Positions 49,886 through 60,986 of a stretch of DNA of 64,000 nt are shown here, in pieces (position 1 is the first letter of the stretch; the number at the start of each line of letters is the position of its first letter). The stretch spans positions 152,501 through 216,500 of the forward strand of contig JASPKZ010007537.1 in assembly GCA_030220185.1 (NCBI GenBank). Direction: 5' to 3'. This DNA comes from Diploptera punctata. Its lineage: Eukaryota; Arthropoda; Insecta; Blattodea; Blaberidae. The notes below the pieces were generated by a model that saw only the letters and a list, made by a program, of their open reading frames with translations, did no database searches and was not told the origin of the DNA. Both the position numbers and the translations under genes were made by a program.

Positions 49886-51150
49886 CGGAACCAGAGGCAT
49901 CTTTACCGATTCTTTATTGATTTAGGATTGATTGAAAATAATGATACCTTTTAATAAGATGTAACAAACAACAAATGATGTAGAATACAATTGACACGTA
50001 TGTTTGGGAATGTGCAATATTATGAATATATTTTATTCTCAACTTTTCCCTTAGGAGCCCAGTTATCCCAAAGGCTAGAATAATCTTCGGTTTTTAACCT
50101 CATTGCAATAAAAATAATTATGTTTGGAATTTAATACGATTGTTTTTATTATTTTATAATGACTTGTTTAATAAACATCTGTGTATAAACTACTCTGCGC
50201 AAAATGTAAAAAAATAATACGAAATACCCAATTAAATGTAAGCGTTAAGTTATAAACACTGTAATAAAATTCGGACGTGTTGTATCTACTAGATTTTTTT
50301 TGCGTTTCTTTAAAAACATCAGTAGCAACTGTAAAATCGCACATTTTATGGGCTAAATGTAGTTTTGTTTTCATCCAAAACAAATTAATACTAAAGGCGA
50401 TATCAAAACTTTATAGTTGCTAAAAAATATTCTAAAGACTGTATTAGTAATATGAGATACATTGATTCAAATCAAAACGCATGGAAGATGAGTTTAGCAA
50501 TATTGGGCTATGTTCAGATAAAAAAAATCACTGTTCCAAATGCTCATTCAATATCCATGAGGTATTTTTGTGTAGGCCTACTTGTAAAAAAAATACAAGT
50601 AATAGCAAGTTTGGAAGTGGGAACCACCAAATCTGATATCTATAGCAGAGAAGTTGTATGCAAGGTATTCGCTTTTTTAAATAATATCGTTGTATTTTGA
50701 TGAAGGCAAGCAGCTAGGGCCCTGGGATATACAGAATATCGTATGATACATCAAATCCTTGATGTGCAACCACTTGTGAAAATCAAGTGATTTCTTCAAA
50801 CATATCAACCGTTAAAGATCCTATAGGGACCGACCAATGATTTCCTATCACAAAGACAGCCAGCTGACTTCTCTACATCTTTAAAAATTGGCTCGAGATA
50901 TCTGGATTTTTTAATGCATATAAATAACTTTTGTTTCAGACCAGGCGGTTAATAAATGCTCGCTATAGGTGTGAAAAGACACCACGCTCCTTTTATTCAA
51001 CCCTACGTCGGATAGGTTGACATGGTAAGACACTGCTACTCACTTGTCAGTTGTGTTGTTTCATTGGATGTGAATCCGGATGCAGGTAGGAAGTGGGGGA
51101 CGCCTTTTCACACCTTGGAGCACTTATAAGGAGCCCTGTATCGCGATTTT
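49886..51150. other. No supported gene; possible small inverted-end element at 50955-51130
   Basis: 50970-50995 (GGTGTGAAAAGACACC) and 51098-51125 (GGACGCCTTTTCACACC) are inverse across about 130 bp, flanked by GCTC and GAGC, and may be a small MITE. An 82-codon plus frame at 50452-50700 has no known motif. The rest is AT-rich. Confidence 0.35.
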
Positions 51151-51380
51151 TTAACCCTTAACTTCACAATGTATCTTTAAAGATACATTGATTTCATTTA
51201 TGTATTTATTTTATTTTCTTTACAAAACAATAAAAAAAGAATTATTATAAATTACTTAAGTTTGTGTCAAATTGCGTAATAATGTAGCCTACAATAATAA
51301 CTTAGAGTTTTATATTATTTTGTTTTCTTTGCGGTCCGAAACATTTGGATAACAGCACGAGAAATTATTCACTAGTAAAA
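51151..51380. mobile_element. Diverged piggyBac-type MITE relative
   Basis: Starts TTAACCCTTAACTTCACAAT and has TGTATCTTTAAAGATACATT where the family has TGTATCC...GGATACAT. GCGGTCCG is preserved. The right end is not recognisable. Confidence 0.5.
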
Positions 51381-52299
51381 TATTGAAGTCCAATAAATTT
51401 TCAAAATTCTAAATTATAACTAGATCAGCTAAATCCGAAAAGAGCCGTTTCTGATTGGAATGTCGACTTGGCTTCCCGCTCTTGCCCTTTTGACGGTTGG
51501 CAGCTTCTGCGGTCTTCCTCCTGGCGGCTTAGTGAGTCGGTTAGACCATCATCAGGATCACCAGTGACGACCAATGTCAGAAAGGCTTGTTAATGTCCGA
51601 TCACTGGATCTTTGTCTCCTGATCTGCGTCTGGTCAGCGCTGGCGATGGATAAAATCACTCACCATCATTAACGAGAGAAACTATATCACAAGAGCTAAA
51701 GAGGGATAGAAAACCCTAAAATAGCTGGAAGTTAGTTTCATGGATGCAGATTTAATTCCCTTCCTAGCTGTCGAGGACGCTTCCAGAAAACTGGATGTTT
51801 CCTTGACGAGATCTGAAGGAGAATACATGTTTGAAAAGTGATCCTACTTCCATTACAAAGTCGAGTCGAGTTTCGCCAATTTAATGGTTAAAATTAGAAA
51901 ACATGATTTTTTTTTACATACGAAGCTAATATAAGAAATAAGATGTTAGGACATCTTGGAAAGTGATAGAGATCCACAGGAATAGCCATATTGTTAGTGT
52001 TCCGCGGTCTAGAATCGTTAGTTGTATCCAGTAGACTGTGAGTATCTGTTGCGATTGTCACGTGTTTTGTGTAGATCATTGACACCTAATTTTCAATTAT
52101 ATTGAATAGCGATTATGATCAATTAGCTCCTAGTAATGCCATTCCCAACCAACATTAGTCTTGCCAACTGCAAAAAATTAAAAAAACTTCAATCAGGTTG
52201 GAAGTTCCCGAGAAATGTTACCATCTGAGCATCCTCGTTCAGTTTTTAATCATATTGCTAGGGTACCATGTTCGGTGTTTTAGTTATTATAATCAATAT
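51381..52299. other. No supported gene; GC-richer stretch at 51420-51700
   Basis: 51450-51660 (CTTGCCCTTTTGACGGTTGG, CGGTCTTCCTCCTGGCGGCT, CCAGTGACGACCAATG, TCTGGTCAGCGCTGGCGATG) is of higher GC with no boxes or frame. It is possibly a retroposon body. Confidence 0.35.
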
Positions 52300-52611
52300 G
52301 TCCACCGTTGTGGTCTCGAGGTAGCGTGCTGTCTTGTCACGCAGCGGGCCCGGATTCGATCCCCGGTCGAGGCAGTTTTTCTGGGTGAGGTTTTTATCGG
52401 GGTTTTTCCTCACCTGTAAGACAAATGTCAAGAAAACGTTAAGGCCCAAACGGTCCCCGAAATCATATGGCCATCATCATCATCCTTCACCGGTGTGGAA
52501 AGCAACGGGAAGCTACCACACCTACAATTCCCTAGTAAAACTGCAAGCATAGCATGAAAATGCTATGACTGCAGTGAAGGACCAGCCTTCGGGCAGAATT
52601 ACTATGGATGG
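52300..52611 (+). mobile_element. SINE-1 copy, full length
   Basis: Head GTCCACCGTTGTGGTCTCGA to the end ACTATGGATGG, abutting the 5' LTR at 52612. Usual copies end ATGGATGGATGG, so the LTR element may have inserted in the SINE tail. Confidence 0.9.
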
Positions 52612-53167
52612 TGTGGCAATTCATTCATACAGCCTCCTGTGTGAATCTAAATAAATCCCTATCGGCAATAATAATCAGATGAAATTATAACATCATTAAA
52701 TGAAGCAGTTACTGGACTTAGGTCATATTTATATTCAAATTGATCAGGGAAGAGAGTGGAACCTGATTATGTAGGAGCAAAGGCCGTATAAAATGATCCA
52801 AAGAAGTCAGCATCAATGTAATCAAATTATTAGTTATTAAAGAAGACTGACAACTCAGGTAATGTAACCCTTTCTTTTGTGAAGACGGAAGTGGCTGACA
52901 CATGATAATAACTTACTAATGACAATAATCCTTTGCTCGACAGATTGAGTAGAGATATCTTCTAAGCCTCCAGTTAACTGATTTAGCGTGATAACCATAA
53001 CCCATTAGCTAATGTACAAGCGGGGGTTTTACCCTGACACAAATTACGTTAGCAAAAAAGTATGGGAACATGGCAAGTTTCTAGCGTCGGAAGCCTAAAA
53101 AAAAAACCAAGCCTAAGAAGAAAAACCCAAGCCTAGCTAATGTTTGTGACCAGACTACGTGAAGCCA
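52612..53167 (+). repeat. 5' LTR
   Basis: Starts TGTGGCAATTCATTCATACA and ends GACTACGTGAAGCCA. By eye it differs from the 3' LTR only at a C/T near base 19 and in an A/C run near 53100, indicating a recent insertion. GCGGGGGTTTTACCC near 53020 is an inverted pair. Confidence 0.75.
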
Positions 53168-53440
53168 TGGTCGCTGGTGGAAGCGAATGTGACAATTTGT
53201 GCGAATTTGTATTCGATGTTAATAATGAGATGAGATGAAGTCATGGTCGCTGGTGGAAGCGAATGTGACAATTTGTGCGAATTTGTATTCGATGTTAATA
53301 ATGAGATGAGATGAAGTCATGGTCGCTGGTGGAAGCGAATGTGACAATTTGGGCGAATTTGTATTCGATGTTAATAATGAGATGAGATGAAGTCATGGTC
53401 GCTGGTGGAAGCGAATGTGACATACTATGCGATTCTGTAT
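53167..53440 (+). repeat. 76-bp tandem repeat covering the leader and primer-binding site
   Basis: ATGGTCGCTGGTGGAAGCGA begins at 53167, 53243, 53319 and 53395 (period 76), followed each time by ATGTGACAATTTGTGCGAAT and ends GAGATGAGATGAAGTC; the last unit is partial. The first unit starts at the LTR edge, so the TGG-type primer site is present four times. Confidence 0.85.
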
Positions 53441-54292
53441 TCGAAGGAAATGATTTTGCACGCTTAAGAAAATAACGTCGTTTGGCTGAGCAATGATATA
53501 GCCAGCTATGCTTCGGCAGAGTAAATGAGCCGAACTATGTTGAGAATAAAATGTTAAGAATCATGAATATTTCATGGATTAATAATCATGATGAATTCGT
53601 GTGTATGTAAAACCTATGGGGAAAAAAATGAGATCAGGGTGTAATACTATCAATAATAATTGTTTATAACGATAGCACAGCTGCTTAAACGCGATATTTA
53701 GTATTTTGGTCGCAAAGATATAGATCCATGTAAATAAGTCTTATTGACTCAATTTAAATTAAATTTAGCAAAACTGAAGTATTATTCGACATATGGTTTG
53801 AAGTAGACAAAACTGGTTCATCGCAAATGAATTCCCAAGCTGTAGACGCACATTATAATGTAGGTAGATATTAAGGTGTAAATTAAATTGAAAATAAATA
53901 GTTACACATGAAGAAGCAATTTATGCTATACTGGTATTCAACTAAATATTTTTGAATGGTAATTGTATAAGCATGAATGGTTTGAGTAGACCACCAAATA
54001 TATTAAGGGTGTATCTTTTTTTTTCTTTATGAATATCTATGTATGTCTATATTGCAGAAAGTGAGTCTATTTAACCTCAAAGAACGATCCCAGGTAAAAG
54101 GGATACATATCAGTGTTTACAATCTGAACATAATTGACGTGCTGGCAACACTCTCAGGGTTAACGTGCTCTAACCAAAATATTATAGCCATTTTTAAGGC
54201 CACATAGCTATGATGCTAGCATTATATTATGCGAGAGGATTATAAACAAATGAAAAAATCCCTTGATTTTTCCATTTGTTTATAGGGCATTA
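53441..54292. other. Internal non-coding region of the LTR element
   Basis: AT-rich, no coding frame longer than chance. AAATGAAAAAATCCCTTGAT and ATTTTTCCATTTGTTTATAG near 54248-54285 are partly inverse. No clear purine tract is seen directly before the 3' LTR. Confidence 0.5.
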
Positions 54293-54848
54293 TGTGGCAA
54301 TTCATTCATATAGCCTCCTGTGTGAATCTAAATAAATCCCTATCGGCAATAATAATCAGATGAAATTATAACATCATTAAATGAAGCAGTTACTGGACTT
54401 AGGTCATATTTATATTCAAATTGATCAGGGAAGAGAGTGGAACCTGATTATGTAGGAGCAAAGGCCGTATAAAATGATCCAAAGAAGTCAGCATCAATGT
54501 AATCAAATTATTAGTTATTAAAGAAGACTGACAACTCAGGTAATGTAACCCTTTCTTTTGTGAAGACGGAAGTGGCTGACACATGATAATAACTTACTAA
54601 TGACAATAATCCTTTGCTCGACAGATTGAGTAGAGATATCTTCTAAGCCTCCAGTTAACTGATTTAGCGTGATAACCATAACCCATTAGCTAATGTACAA
54701 GCGGGGGTTTTACCCTGACACAAATTACGTTAGCAAAAAAGTATGGGAACATGGCAAGTTTCTAGCGTCGGAAGCCTAAAAAAAAACCCAAGCCTAAGAA
54801 GAAAAACCCAAGCCTAGCTAATGTTTGTGACCAGACTACGTGAAGCCA
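54293..54848 (+). repeat. 3' LTR
   Basis: Starts TGTGGCAATTCATTCATATA and ends GACTACGTGAAGCCA before GCACGGGG. Confidence 0.75.
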
Positions 54849-55439
54849 GCACGGGGAAAAAAAGGTCCAACCTCTGAAGGCGTAAATCGCCAATGATAAA
54901 TTTGTAACACCCCCGGGATCAAAATAGGAGGGCGCATTAACCAATTATATGTTTCGTTATATGTGCCTAAGCACTGACCTTAGGTCCACGTGATCGAGGT
55001 AGTGGGAGTAACTAATTTACCTATAGGCGAGAGAGGCTTCTCCTCGTCACTTACTGCTCGTAGAAAACTACATCAAGTCACTTCTATAAAACACTTCGTC
55101 AAGACAGTTAAATAAATTCACTTCGTATAGACGATCACTGGCAGTGTATAAAAGTTAAGAATAAACTACTTTTACCAGAACTTCTTTGCACATTAATTCT
55201 GCCCGACGAAGTCCTCGTGGAATCCCGAGATAAGAACCTCAACTCTACCGAATACCAACCTGAGCAACCTAAGTTCTCACACATGGAGAACTCCTTCAGT
55301 ATTCCTAGTGTCACTAAATCCAATCTTTACCTCTTTGCCCAACAATAACCCTTCTCCAATGGATGGATAATCAATATGTTATTAAAGAATTATTGTGTAA
55401 TTATTAGTAACAAATGAGATAATAGAGGTACAAAGAAGA
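54849..55439. other. Unclassified; promoter-like motifs of a possible LTR fragment
   Basis: GTGTATAAAAGTTAAGAATA followed by AACTACTTTTACCAGAACTT and CTTCTATAAAACACTTCG resemble TATA-box/R-region motifs of insect LTRs, and sequence up to CCCAACAATAACCC could be U5. No second copy is in the window, so this stays a guess. Confidence 0.25.
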
Positions 55440-56290
55440 ATTCGAATGGCTAATATAACCTATTCTACAGCACTTTTAATTTTAAAATGTCTACCACAGG
55501 ACAATAATTCTCTTACGCCTATATAAAGGAGTAATACAACCTACACTAACATACGGAAGTGAAGCTTGTACTCCTTCACAAAATGCTACTAAATTAATAA
55601 ATGTATTCGAAATGAAGATACTCGGGAAAATCTACGGCCCAATTAACGATCAGAAAAATTAGAGAATAGAACAAATGAAGAATTGAGACAGCTATACAGA
55701 AAAATCAATACTTTTAAAATTAATTACCAAGCACCGTTGAGGCCACTCTATAAAGATTAAACGTTCAAAGCTGGTCCTGAGATCTCGGTGGTCCTCAACT
55801 ATATAATATGCTGCAAAATATCCAGGAGGCCTTTCGGAACATATGTTCCATATTCTGCTAGTAGAATGGTACGATTCCACATGCAGAATATATAAAATAT
55901 GTACCGAAAGGCATATATTTTACAGCATTTTAAATAGTTGAGGACCACTGAGATCTCAGGTACCAATTTTGTATACTAACTTTTATACAGAAATCCTTCA
56001 AATCTCAAATTATATTAGACCGAAAAGACTCCAATGCAATGGACTGGTCATGTGCTAAGAATGGACGGAGAAGAAGATCAAGAAAAGTCTTACAGGTGCA
56101 CTTTGGAGGATGTAGGACAGTGGGATGACCGAGAGAACGATGGGAAGACGCAATACGTGCAGACTTTACTACACTTTTGAGTAGGAATTAGAAAACGGTG
56201 CTAGAAACTGGGAAGAATGGAGGACGAGAATTCGGGATGCGAGGACCTGACTCGGGCTGTAGAGTCATAGAATTGATTCATTGATTAAAT
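55440..56290 (+). pseudogene. LINE-I RT C-terminal fragment, split by a foldback MITE
   Basis: YIKGVIQPTLTYGSEACTPS, INVFEMKILGKIYGPINDQK before the MITE, and MQWTGHVLRMDGEEDQEKSY plus many stops after it. The LTYGSE...RKIYGP...GHVLRMD order is that of RTE-like tails. It ends near TAGAGTCATAGAATTGATTC. Confidence 0.65.
55772..55964. mobile_element. Foldback MITE (about 190 bp)
   Basis: TGGTCCTGAGATCTCGGTGG then TCCTCAACTATATAATATGC, inverse of ATAGTTGAGGACCACTGAGA and TCTCAGGTACCA. Arms of about 80 bp flank a 24-bp centre (TAGTAGAATGGTACGATTCC...). No TSD could be assigned because both flanks are AT-rich LINE-I sequence. No coding potential. Confidence 0.7.
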
Positions 56291-56396
56291 AATTATGTGA
56301 TACTTAAACATTCTAGCAACTTATTTATATCCTTAGATTTTTTTTTTTAATATCCTTAGATATTTAATCGATATTTTTATGGTATTTTAAATTGCT

Positions 56397-56720
56397 GCGA
56401 GTCGGCCGCGGTGGACTAGTGGTTATGCTCCTTGCCTCTGGTTCCGAGGATCGCGGGTTCAAACCCGGTCGCGGTGGATGGATTTTTTCGGATGGAAGAA
56501 TCCAAGGAGCAAGTCCTCCGGGAGGGACTTTAAGCCGTGGGTCCCGAGTCTAAAGATTTCCAGGTTCGTAAAAGATCCTTAAGCCTGAACAAAGAGGCCT
56601 CTAAGCAAAATTTACCGATCGATCTCAAACATCTTAGTTGCCTGCTAGATGTCTCATTTGAGTCGTTGTGCTGACCGCATGCCACTCATGCCATCTTTGG
56701 ACAAATAAGGTAAGTAAGAA
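56397..56720 (+). mobile_element. SINE-4 (tRNA-derived SINE)
   Basis: Head GGCCGCGGTGGACTAGTGG (A box GTGGACTAGTGGTTATGC) and B box GGGTTCAAACCCGG. Body GGATGGAAGAATCCAAGGAG, CCGTGGGTCCCGAGTC and GTGCTGACCGCATGCCACTC. Ends GGTAAGTAAGAA, an AAGT-type tail. Complete and well preserved. Confidence 0.8.
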
Positions 56721-56929
56721 TGAACTTGGTCTATAAACTCCTGATAAAGGGGAGGCTATGGTTCAACAATGGACTACGTCATTAATAAAAAATACTGCGA
56801 GCAGGTTTGCATTAACACTAAGGATAATTGTTATCAAAATTAATTTGCGCACAAATGTGTTATTTCCGTCCCGAAAACTTTTCCTTGCGAGATAAGATAT
56901 GTCTTACTCCCACTGAACATAGCAAAATT
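56721..56929. other. No feature seen
   Basis: No coding frame or window match. Confidence 0.4.
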
Positions 56930-57031
56930 ATTGTAATTTTTTTGTTTTAAATTTCATATGTTTATCCTGGTGAGTGGAAGAGAATGTCACGTGGCCTTAA
57001 CTGCACCAGGCTAAATAAATTAATTAAATAA
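56930..57031 (+). mobile_element. LINE-K 3' end
   Basis: TTATCCTGGTGAGTGGAAGA, CGTGGCCTTAACTGCACCAG and GCTAAATAAATTAATTAAAT. Confidence 0.6.
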
Positions 57032-57071
57032 ATAGAAGAGAGTCAAAATATTTTGCTGCCTAATATACATA

Positions 57072-57396
57072 TGTCCACCGGTGTGGTCTCGTGGTAGCAT
57101 GTTTCCTTGTTACGCAACGGGCCCGGGTTCGATTTCCGGTAGGGACAGGCTCCTGGTTGATTTTTTACGGGGTTTTCCTCACCTGTAAGACAAATGTCAG
57201 GAAGCATAGGACCTAACGGTCTCCGAAAATCATCCGGCCATTATCATTTTCATTATCTTCCTCATCATTTCACCGGTGTAGTAAGCAGTGGGAAGCTATC
57301 ACACTTATAATTCTCTAGTAAAGCTGCAAAGCATAGCATGAAAATGCTATGATTGTAGTGAAAATCCTGCCCTAGGATATAACTATAGACAGATAT
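57072..57396 (+). mobile_element. SINE-1 copy, diverged
   Basis: Full extent but degraded: GTGTGGTCTCGTGGTAGCAT, GTTCGATTTCCGGTAGGG, CACCGGTGTAGTAAGCAG and a tail ATATAACTATAGACAG in place of AATTACTATGGATGG. Confidence 0.75.
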
Positions 57397-57467
57397 ATAG
57401 ATAGAATATACATATTTAGGAAATGATATAGCAAAATTAAAGTTTTCAAGATTAATATATTGACTTA

Positions 57468-57683
57468 GGCTTTCACGGGCCGGAGTTATGATAATCTTGT
57501 AGAAGATTTCCGGGCTATTGACCGTGGTCTTGAGGCTTGTAGTTCCCCGACGTTTCACCAAAAATTGCCGAGACTCAAAACAACCCTTGAGGATGCCGGA
57601 CGCAGTCTCTGGCGAAACGTCGGGGAACTACAAGCCTCAAGACCATGGCCAACAGCCCGGAAATCTTCTACAAGATCATCGCT
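57468..57683. mobile_element. Penelope-derived palindrome 2
   Basis: AGGCTTTCACGGGCCGG at the left edge again marks a Penelope end. GATTTCCGGGCTATTGACCG plus TGGTCTTGAGGCTTGTAGTT pairs inversely with AACTACAAGCCTCAAGACCA and CAGCCCGGAAATCTTCTACA. The arms are about 90 bp; the centre (57560-57610) is asymmetric and holds one hammerhead-like core on the plus strand. Confidence 0.65.
57586..57618 (+). ncRNA. Hammerhead-like core, palindrome 2 (imperfect)
   Basis: CTTGAGGA (CTGAGGA with one extra T), T, stem GCCGGA/TCTGGC around CGCAGTC, then GAAAC after a G. The stem again differs in sequence but pairs. Confidence 0.4.
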
Positions 57684-57735
57684 TTCAAAATTGCATTTCA
57701 ATTTTCAACTTTAACCCTTAAATTAGCAAAAACAC

Positions 57736-60650
57736 TGACTGACTGACTGTTTTGTGGCAATGACTAGCATTGCCCAGCGTGCCGCTTTCTGGGAACCAGT
57801 TGAGGTCCCTTGGCGGCCAAACACCATTGTGTTTATTCAGTAGGGGTTTTGTTCCTTAGCCTTGCTGTCTCGCGGCTTATGTTTTCATTCCGTAGCAGGT
57901 ATGGATGATATGAGGATGGTCCCTAGCTGGAATCCAGCACACATATCATGGAAGTGGACCGTCATCGGGGTCTCTGGTGAATATGTTTCGGTGTACAGCA
58001 CGTTGCTGTAGCATATGCCCTATATTGCGAACAATTGGATCTCATGATTTTCTATGAGTTGCAACATGTGCACAACCCTTTTTTCAATTGTATCGGCAAT
58101 ATAGGGCATCTGTGCTTGGTCGTGAAGTACTGAGATTCTAGTGCGTAGTGGAGCTGAAAGTATAATTTTTAAGCATTTATTCTGGATTATTTGAACTTTT
58201 TTCTTATGTCCAGCAGCTAGGATACTCCAGGCTTCACAACCGTACAGCAACATGCTGCGGATCGCAACTTGATATAAAGTAAGTTTGATCCTGGTAGATA
58301 GCATAGGCGACTTGAAAAATGGATATAAAAGAGCAATGGCAGCGTTTGCTTTATGTTTTAGATTTTCAATATGAATTTTGAACGTAAGCTTGGAATCCAA
58401 ATGGATTCCAAGATACTTGCTGAAGTCTCTGGACGGAGTCTAAGAGCTCCTAAGGTGAGTCGGGCAGGAGTGCGTTTGTGGGTTTTTGCAAATACAACGA
58501 ATTTTGTTTTATTTGCATTTAGTTTTATATTCCACAGACGCATATAGGATTGGACTGTATTTAGGGCAGTTTGGACCACACGAATGTGGAACGGTACGGA
58601 ACGAAAACGTGCCTGATAAAACAGACACGTATCATCAGCAAAGGTGCGATATTTACGCTAGGAGAAGTAGGGAAGTCGGAAACATAAAGGCTATATAGGA
58701 TAGGTGAGAGTACTGCACCTTGAGGAACTCCCGCAAGAGGGTCTTGCAGTCAGAATTATACCCACTAACCGACACATAAAATTGTCGGTTAGTGAGGTAT
58801 TTAGCTATCAATTTAATTAAATGAGCCGAAATGTTGAATTTGATAAGTTTGTAAATAAGTCCATTTATCCAAGTAGTATCAAAAGCTTTCTCAATGTCAA
58901 GAAATATTGCCACAGTACTTTTCCTAGCGTTGAAGCCCGTAACAACATGGTCAACCAGTCTTGCAAGCTGCAGTGGAGTGCTATGTGCTTTTCTAAATCC
59001 AAACTGATGAGTAGGAATAAGGTTTCTCTCAGAAATTGCAATTTTTAATTTTGCCAAAATAATTTTTTCCATAATTTTGCCCAGCACTGGTAGCAGACTG
59101 ATTGGACGCAAGTTGTCCGGTATGGTTGGGTCTTTACCAGGTTTAGGAATAGCGATTACCTTTGCTTTCTTCCATACTTCCGGGAAGTAGTGGAAACGAA
59201 AGCAAAGGTTCACTATTGTAGGAGTAGGAGTAAGGTTTTTTCAGGTAAGTGTTTTATGGCCAGATTAGAAATCTGATCATGACCAGGGGCACGGTGGGAC
59301 GGGAAGTTATGTACAATTGCTTTGAGTTCACAAAGCTGTACATCAGGATGGGGTATAGGAATAGGTGTGTCTAGAAAAGTACTGATTGTATGTTGCACCT
59401 CAGCTTCGTGAGTCGGTGTTGTAAGCTCATGAGGTCTAAACCGGTTCGCGAAATTGTCGGCTAGAACCTGGGCCTTCTCCCTAGGGAGATACGCCCAAGT
59501 TCCGTCCGACTGGATGGCTGAGGGAGGAGGCGGAGCTCGACTCCTTTTGAGGCGTTTTATTATCTCCCATGGTGGAGTCTTTTTGTCTGAGAATTGCTGA
59601 AGGGAAGAATCCCAATCAGCATTTCTCAGCTCTTTAAGCCGGCTTTTGACCAAATGAGCATAGTGATTGTATTGCTGCTTGTGATGTGGAGCTCCGAAAT
59701 CGCGGTACCATTTTTGGTACTGCCTTTTTAGATTTAAATAATTTTGAAGTGTTGGATCGTTATATTTTGTTCGCGTATTATTAGTTTCTTTTGGTCGCGT
59801 TGTAGCAAGTGTAATGGCCGTTTTTATTGTGGCCTGTAGATTAAGGACAGTGTGTTCTATTTGTTCCGTAGACTCGACAGAGAGTGTAGGCATAACCCAT
59901 TGGTTAAGCATGTTAGTGTAACTCTGCCAGTCTGTGCAATGATGTTGTAGCTTAAATGGGGAGGACAATAAAAATGTGGATGAAATTTTAAAAAGTATTG
60001 GCGTGTGATCAGAGTCAAGTGCGTCTGTAACAGTAGTGATGTGTGGTGAAATAGCAACATTCTTCGATAGAACTATGTCCAAAATATCGGACGTGAGACC
60101 GTAGGCGTGTTGGAAGAACAGTGTGTGTTCCCTTGGAGCAGAGATTTCAATGTTATGAAGTTGGCAGTAGTTTTGAAGGATTGTACCGGAGACATTCTGG
60201 ACACGACAATTCCAATAATGATGTTTGAATTAAAGTCTCCCGCAAGCAGATAGCTTGGGGAGATAGAAGTGAGGATATCTAAGTCGTGTCTTGTCAGAAG
60301 TCTTCGAGGAGATTTGTAGATTGCTGCTATGAATAATGTTTCGCGGTCTGTGATTGGTAGGAAGATACCCGTGGCTTCAATAAATTGAAGTCCCGGGATT
60401 TGGGCCACCCTATGGCCAATGGACTTTTTGATACAGATGGCAGTGCCTCCAAGGGGACCATCAAGGCGGTCATTCCTATATGTGTAGTACTGCGGAATTT
60501 GGAATTTCATTCTTGGTTTTAAGTGCGTTTCGTTCAGAAGAAGAATGTCGATATCTCTTGTTTGTATAAAAGTAATTAACTCATGAATCTGGTTGGATAC
60601 ACCATTGGCATTAAATGCCATGACATTAAGATAGCTTTGTGGAGGATGCA
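57736..60650 (-). mobile_element. Jockey-clade LINE, 5' truncated
   Basis: About 2.9 kb on the minus strand: most or all of ORF2, then a 3' region of about 280 bp that ends in a (CAGT)n-like run (CACTGACTGACTGACTG on plus). ORF1 is absent. A simple-repeat rather than poly-A tail is a little unusual for Jockey. Confidence 0.85.
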
Positions 60651-60651
60651 C
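58020..60651 (-). pseudogene. Jockey ORF2 (endonuclease and reverse transcriptase), frameshifted
   Basis: Endonuclease: LNVMAFNANGVSNQIHELIT (Asn), LLLNETHLKP (catalytic Glu), SYLLAGDFNS (Asp/Asn) at 60651-60230; shift near 60210; TDALDSDHTPILF (Asp-His) near 60010. RT: IAIPKPGKDPTIPDNLRPIS, HQFGFRKAHSTPLQLARLVD and VAIFLDIEKAFDTTW (first palm Asp) at about 59160-58860; PQGAVLSPILYSLYVSDF; a shift, then FADDTCLFYQ (active site, 58631-58642); KLNANKTKFVVFAK; after another shift SMLLYGCEAWSILA. The last residues are HEIQLFAI at 58020. At least four frameshifts make it inactive, though all catalytic residues seen are intact. Confidence 0.85.
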
Positions 60652-60986
60652 AAATTTCTTCTCTTAGTTATTTGAATATGGCGGACCGCAGTGAAAACGG
60701 AATCTTGTATAACTGTTATTATTAGGTACATTGTATAATTATACACACATTTAAGTGGTTTCATTTTGTTCGTTTTCTTCTGATTTATTTAAAATATTAA
60801 TTTAACTGAACCGAATGATGTATCCAAAAGGAAACATTATGAATTTAAGGGTTAAAAATATCAAACTGAATCAAAATTCGTAAACGAAGTTTCATGATCT
60901 AGTGAATAAGTCAAACGACAAAAATGTATTGAATGATGTTTTATTTAATATTACTTATTCCTCATTGAATCACAACAATATTAAAA

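Larger units (their letters stand above)
52612..54848 (+). mobile_element. Non-autonomous LTR retrotransposon (TRIM/LARD-like)
   Basis: Two direct repeats of about 556 bp with TG...CA ends enclose 1,125 bp without any gag or pol frame. TGG directly after the 5' LTR fits a primer-binding site. The upstream edge GATGG and downstream edge GCACG do not match, so no target duplication is readable. It would need proteins from another element. Minus frames inside each LTR are identical because the LTRs are. Confidence 0.75.
57711..60855. mobile_element. piggyBac-type MITE split by a Jockey LINE
   Basis: The left piece TTAACCCTTAAATTAGCAAA (57711-57735) and right piece CAAATTTCTTCTCTTAGTTA ... GAATTTAAGGGTTAA (60651-60855) are the two parts of one MITE, by comparison with 23403-23630. 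The LINE lies between. The LINE is therefore younger than the MITE. Confidence 0.8.
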
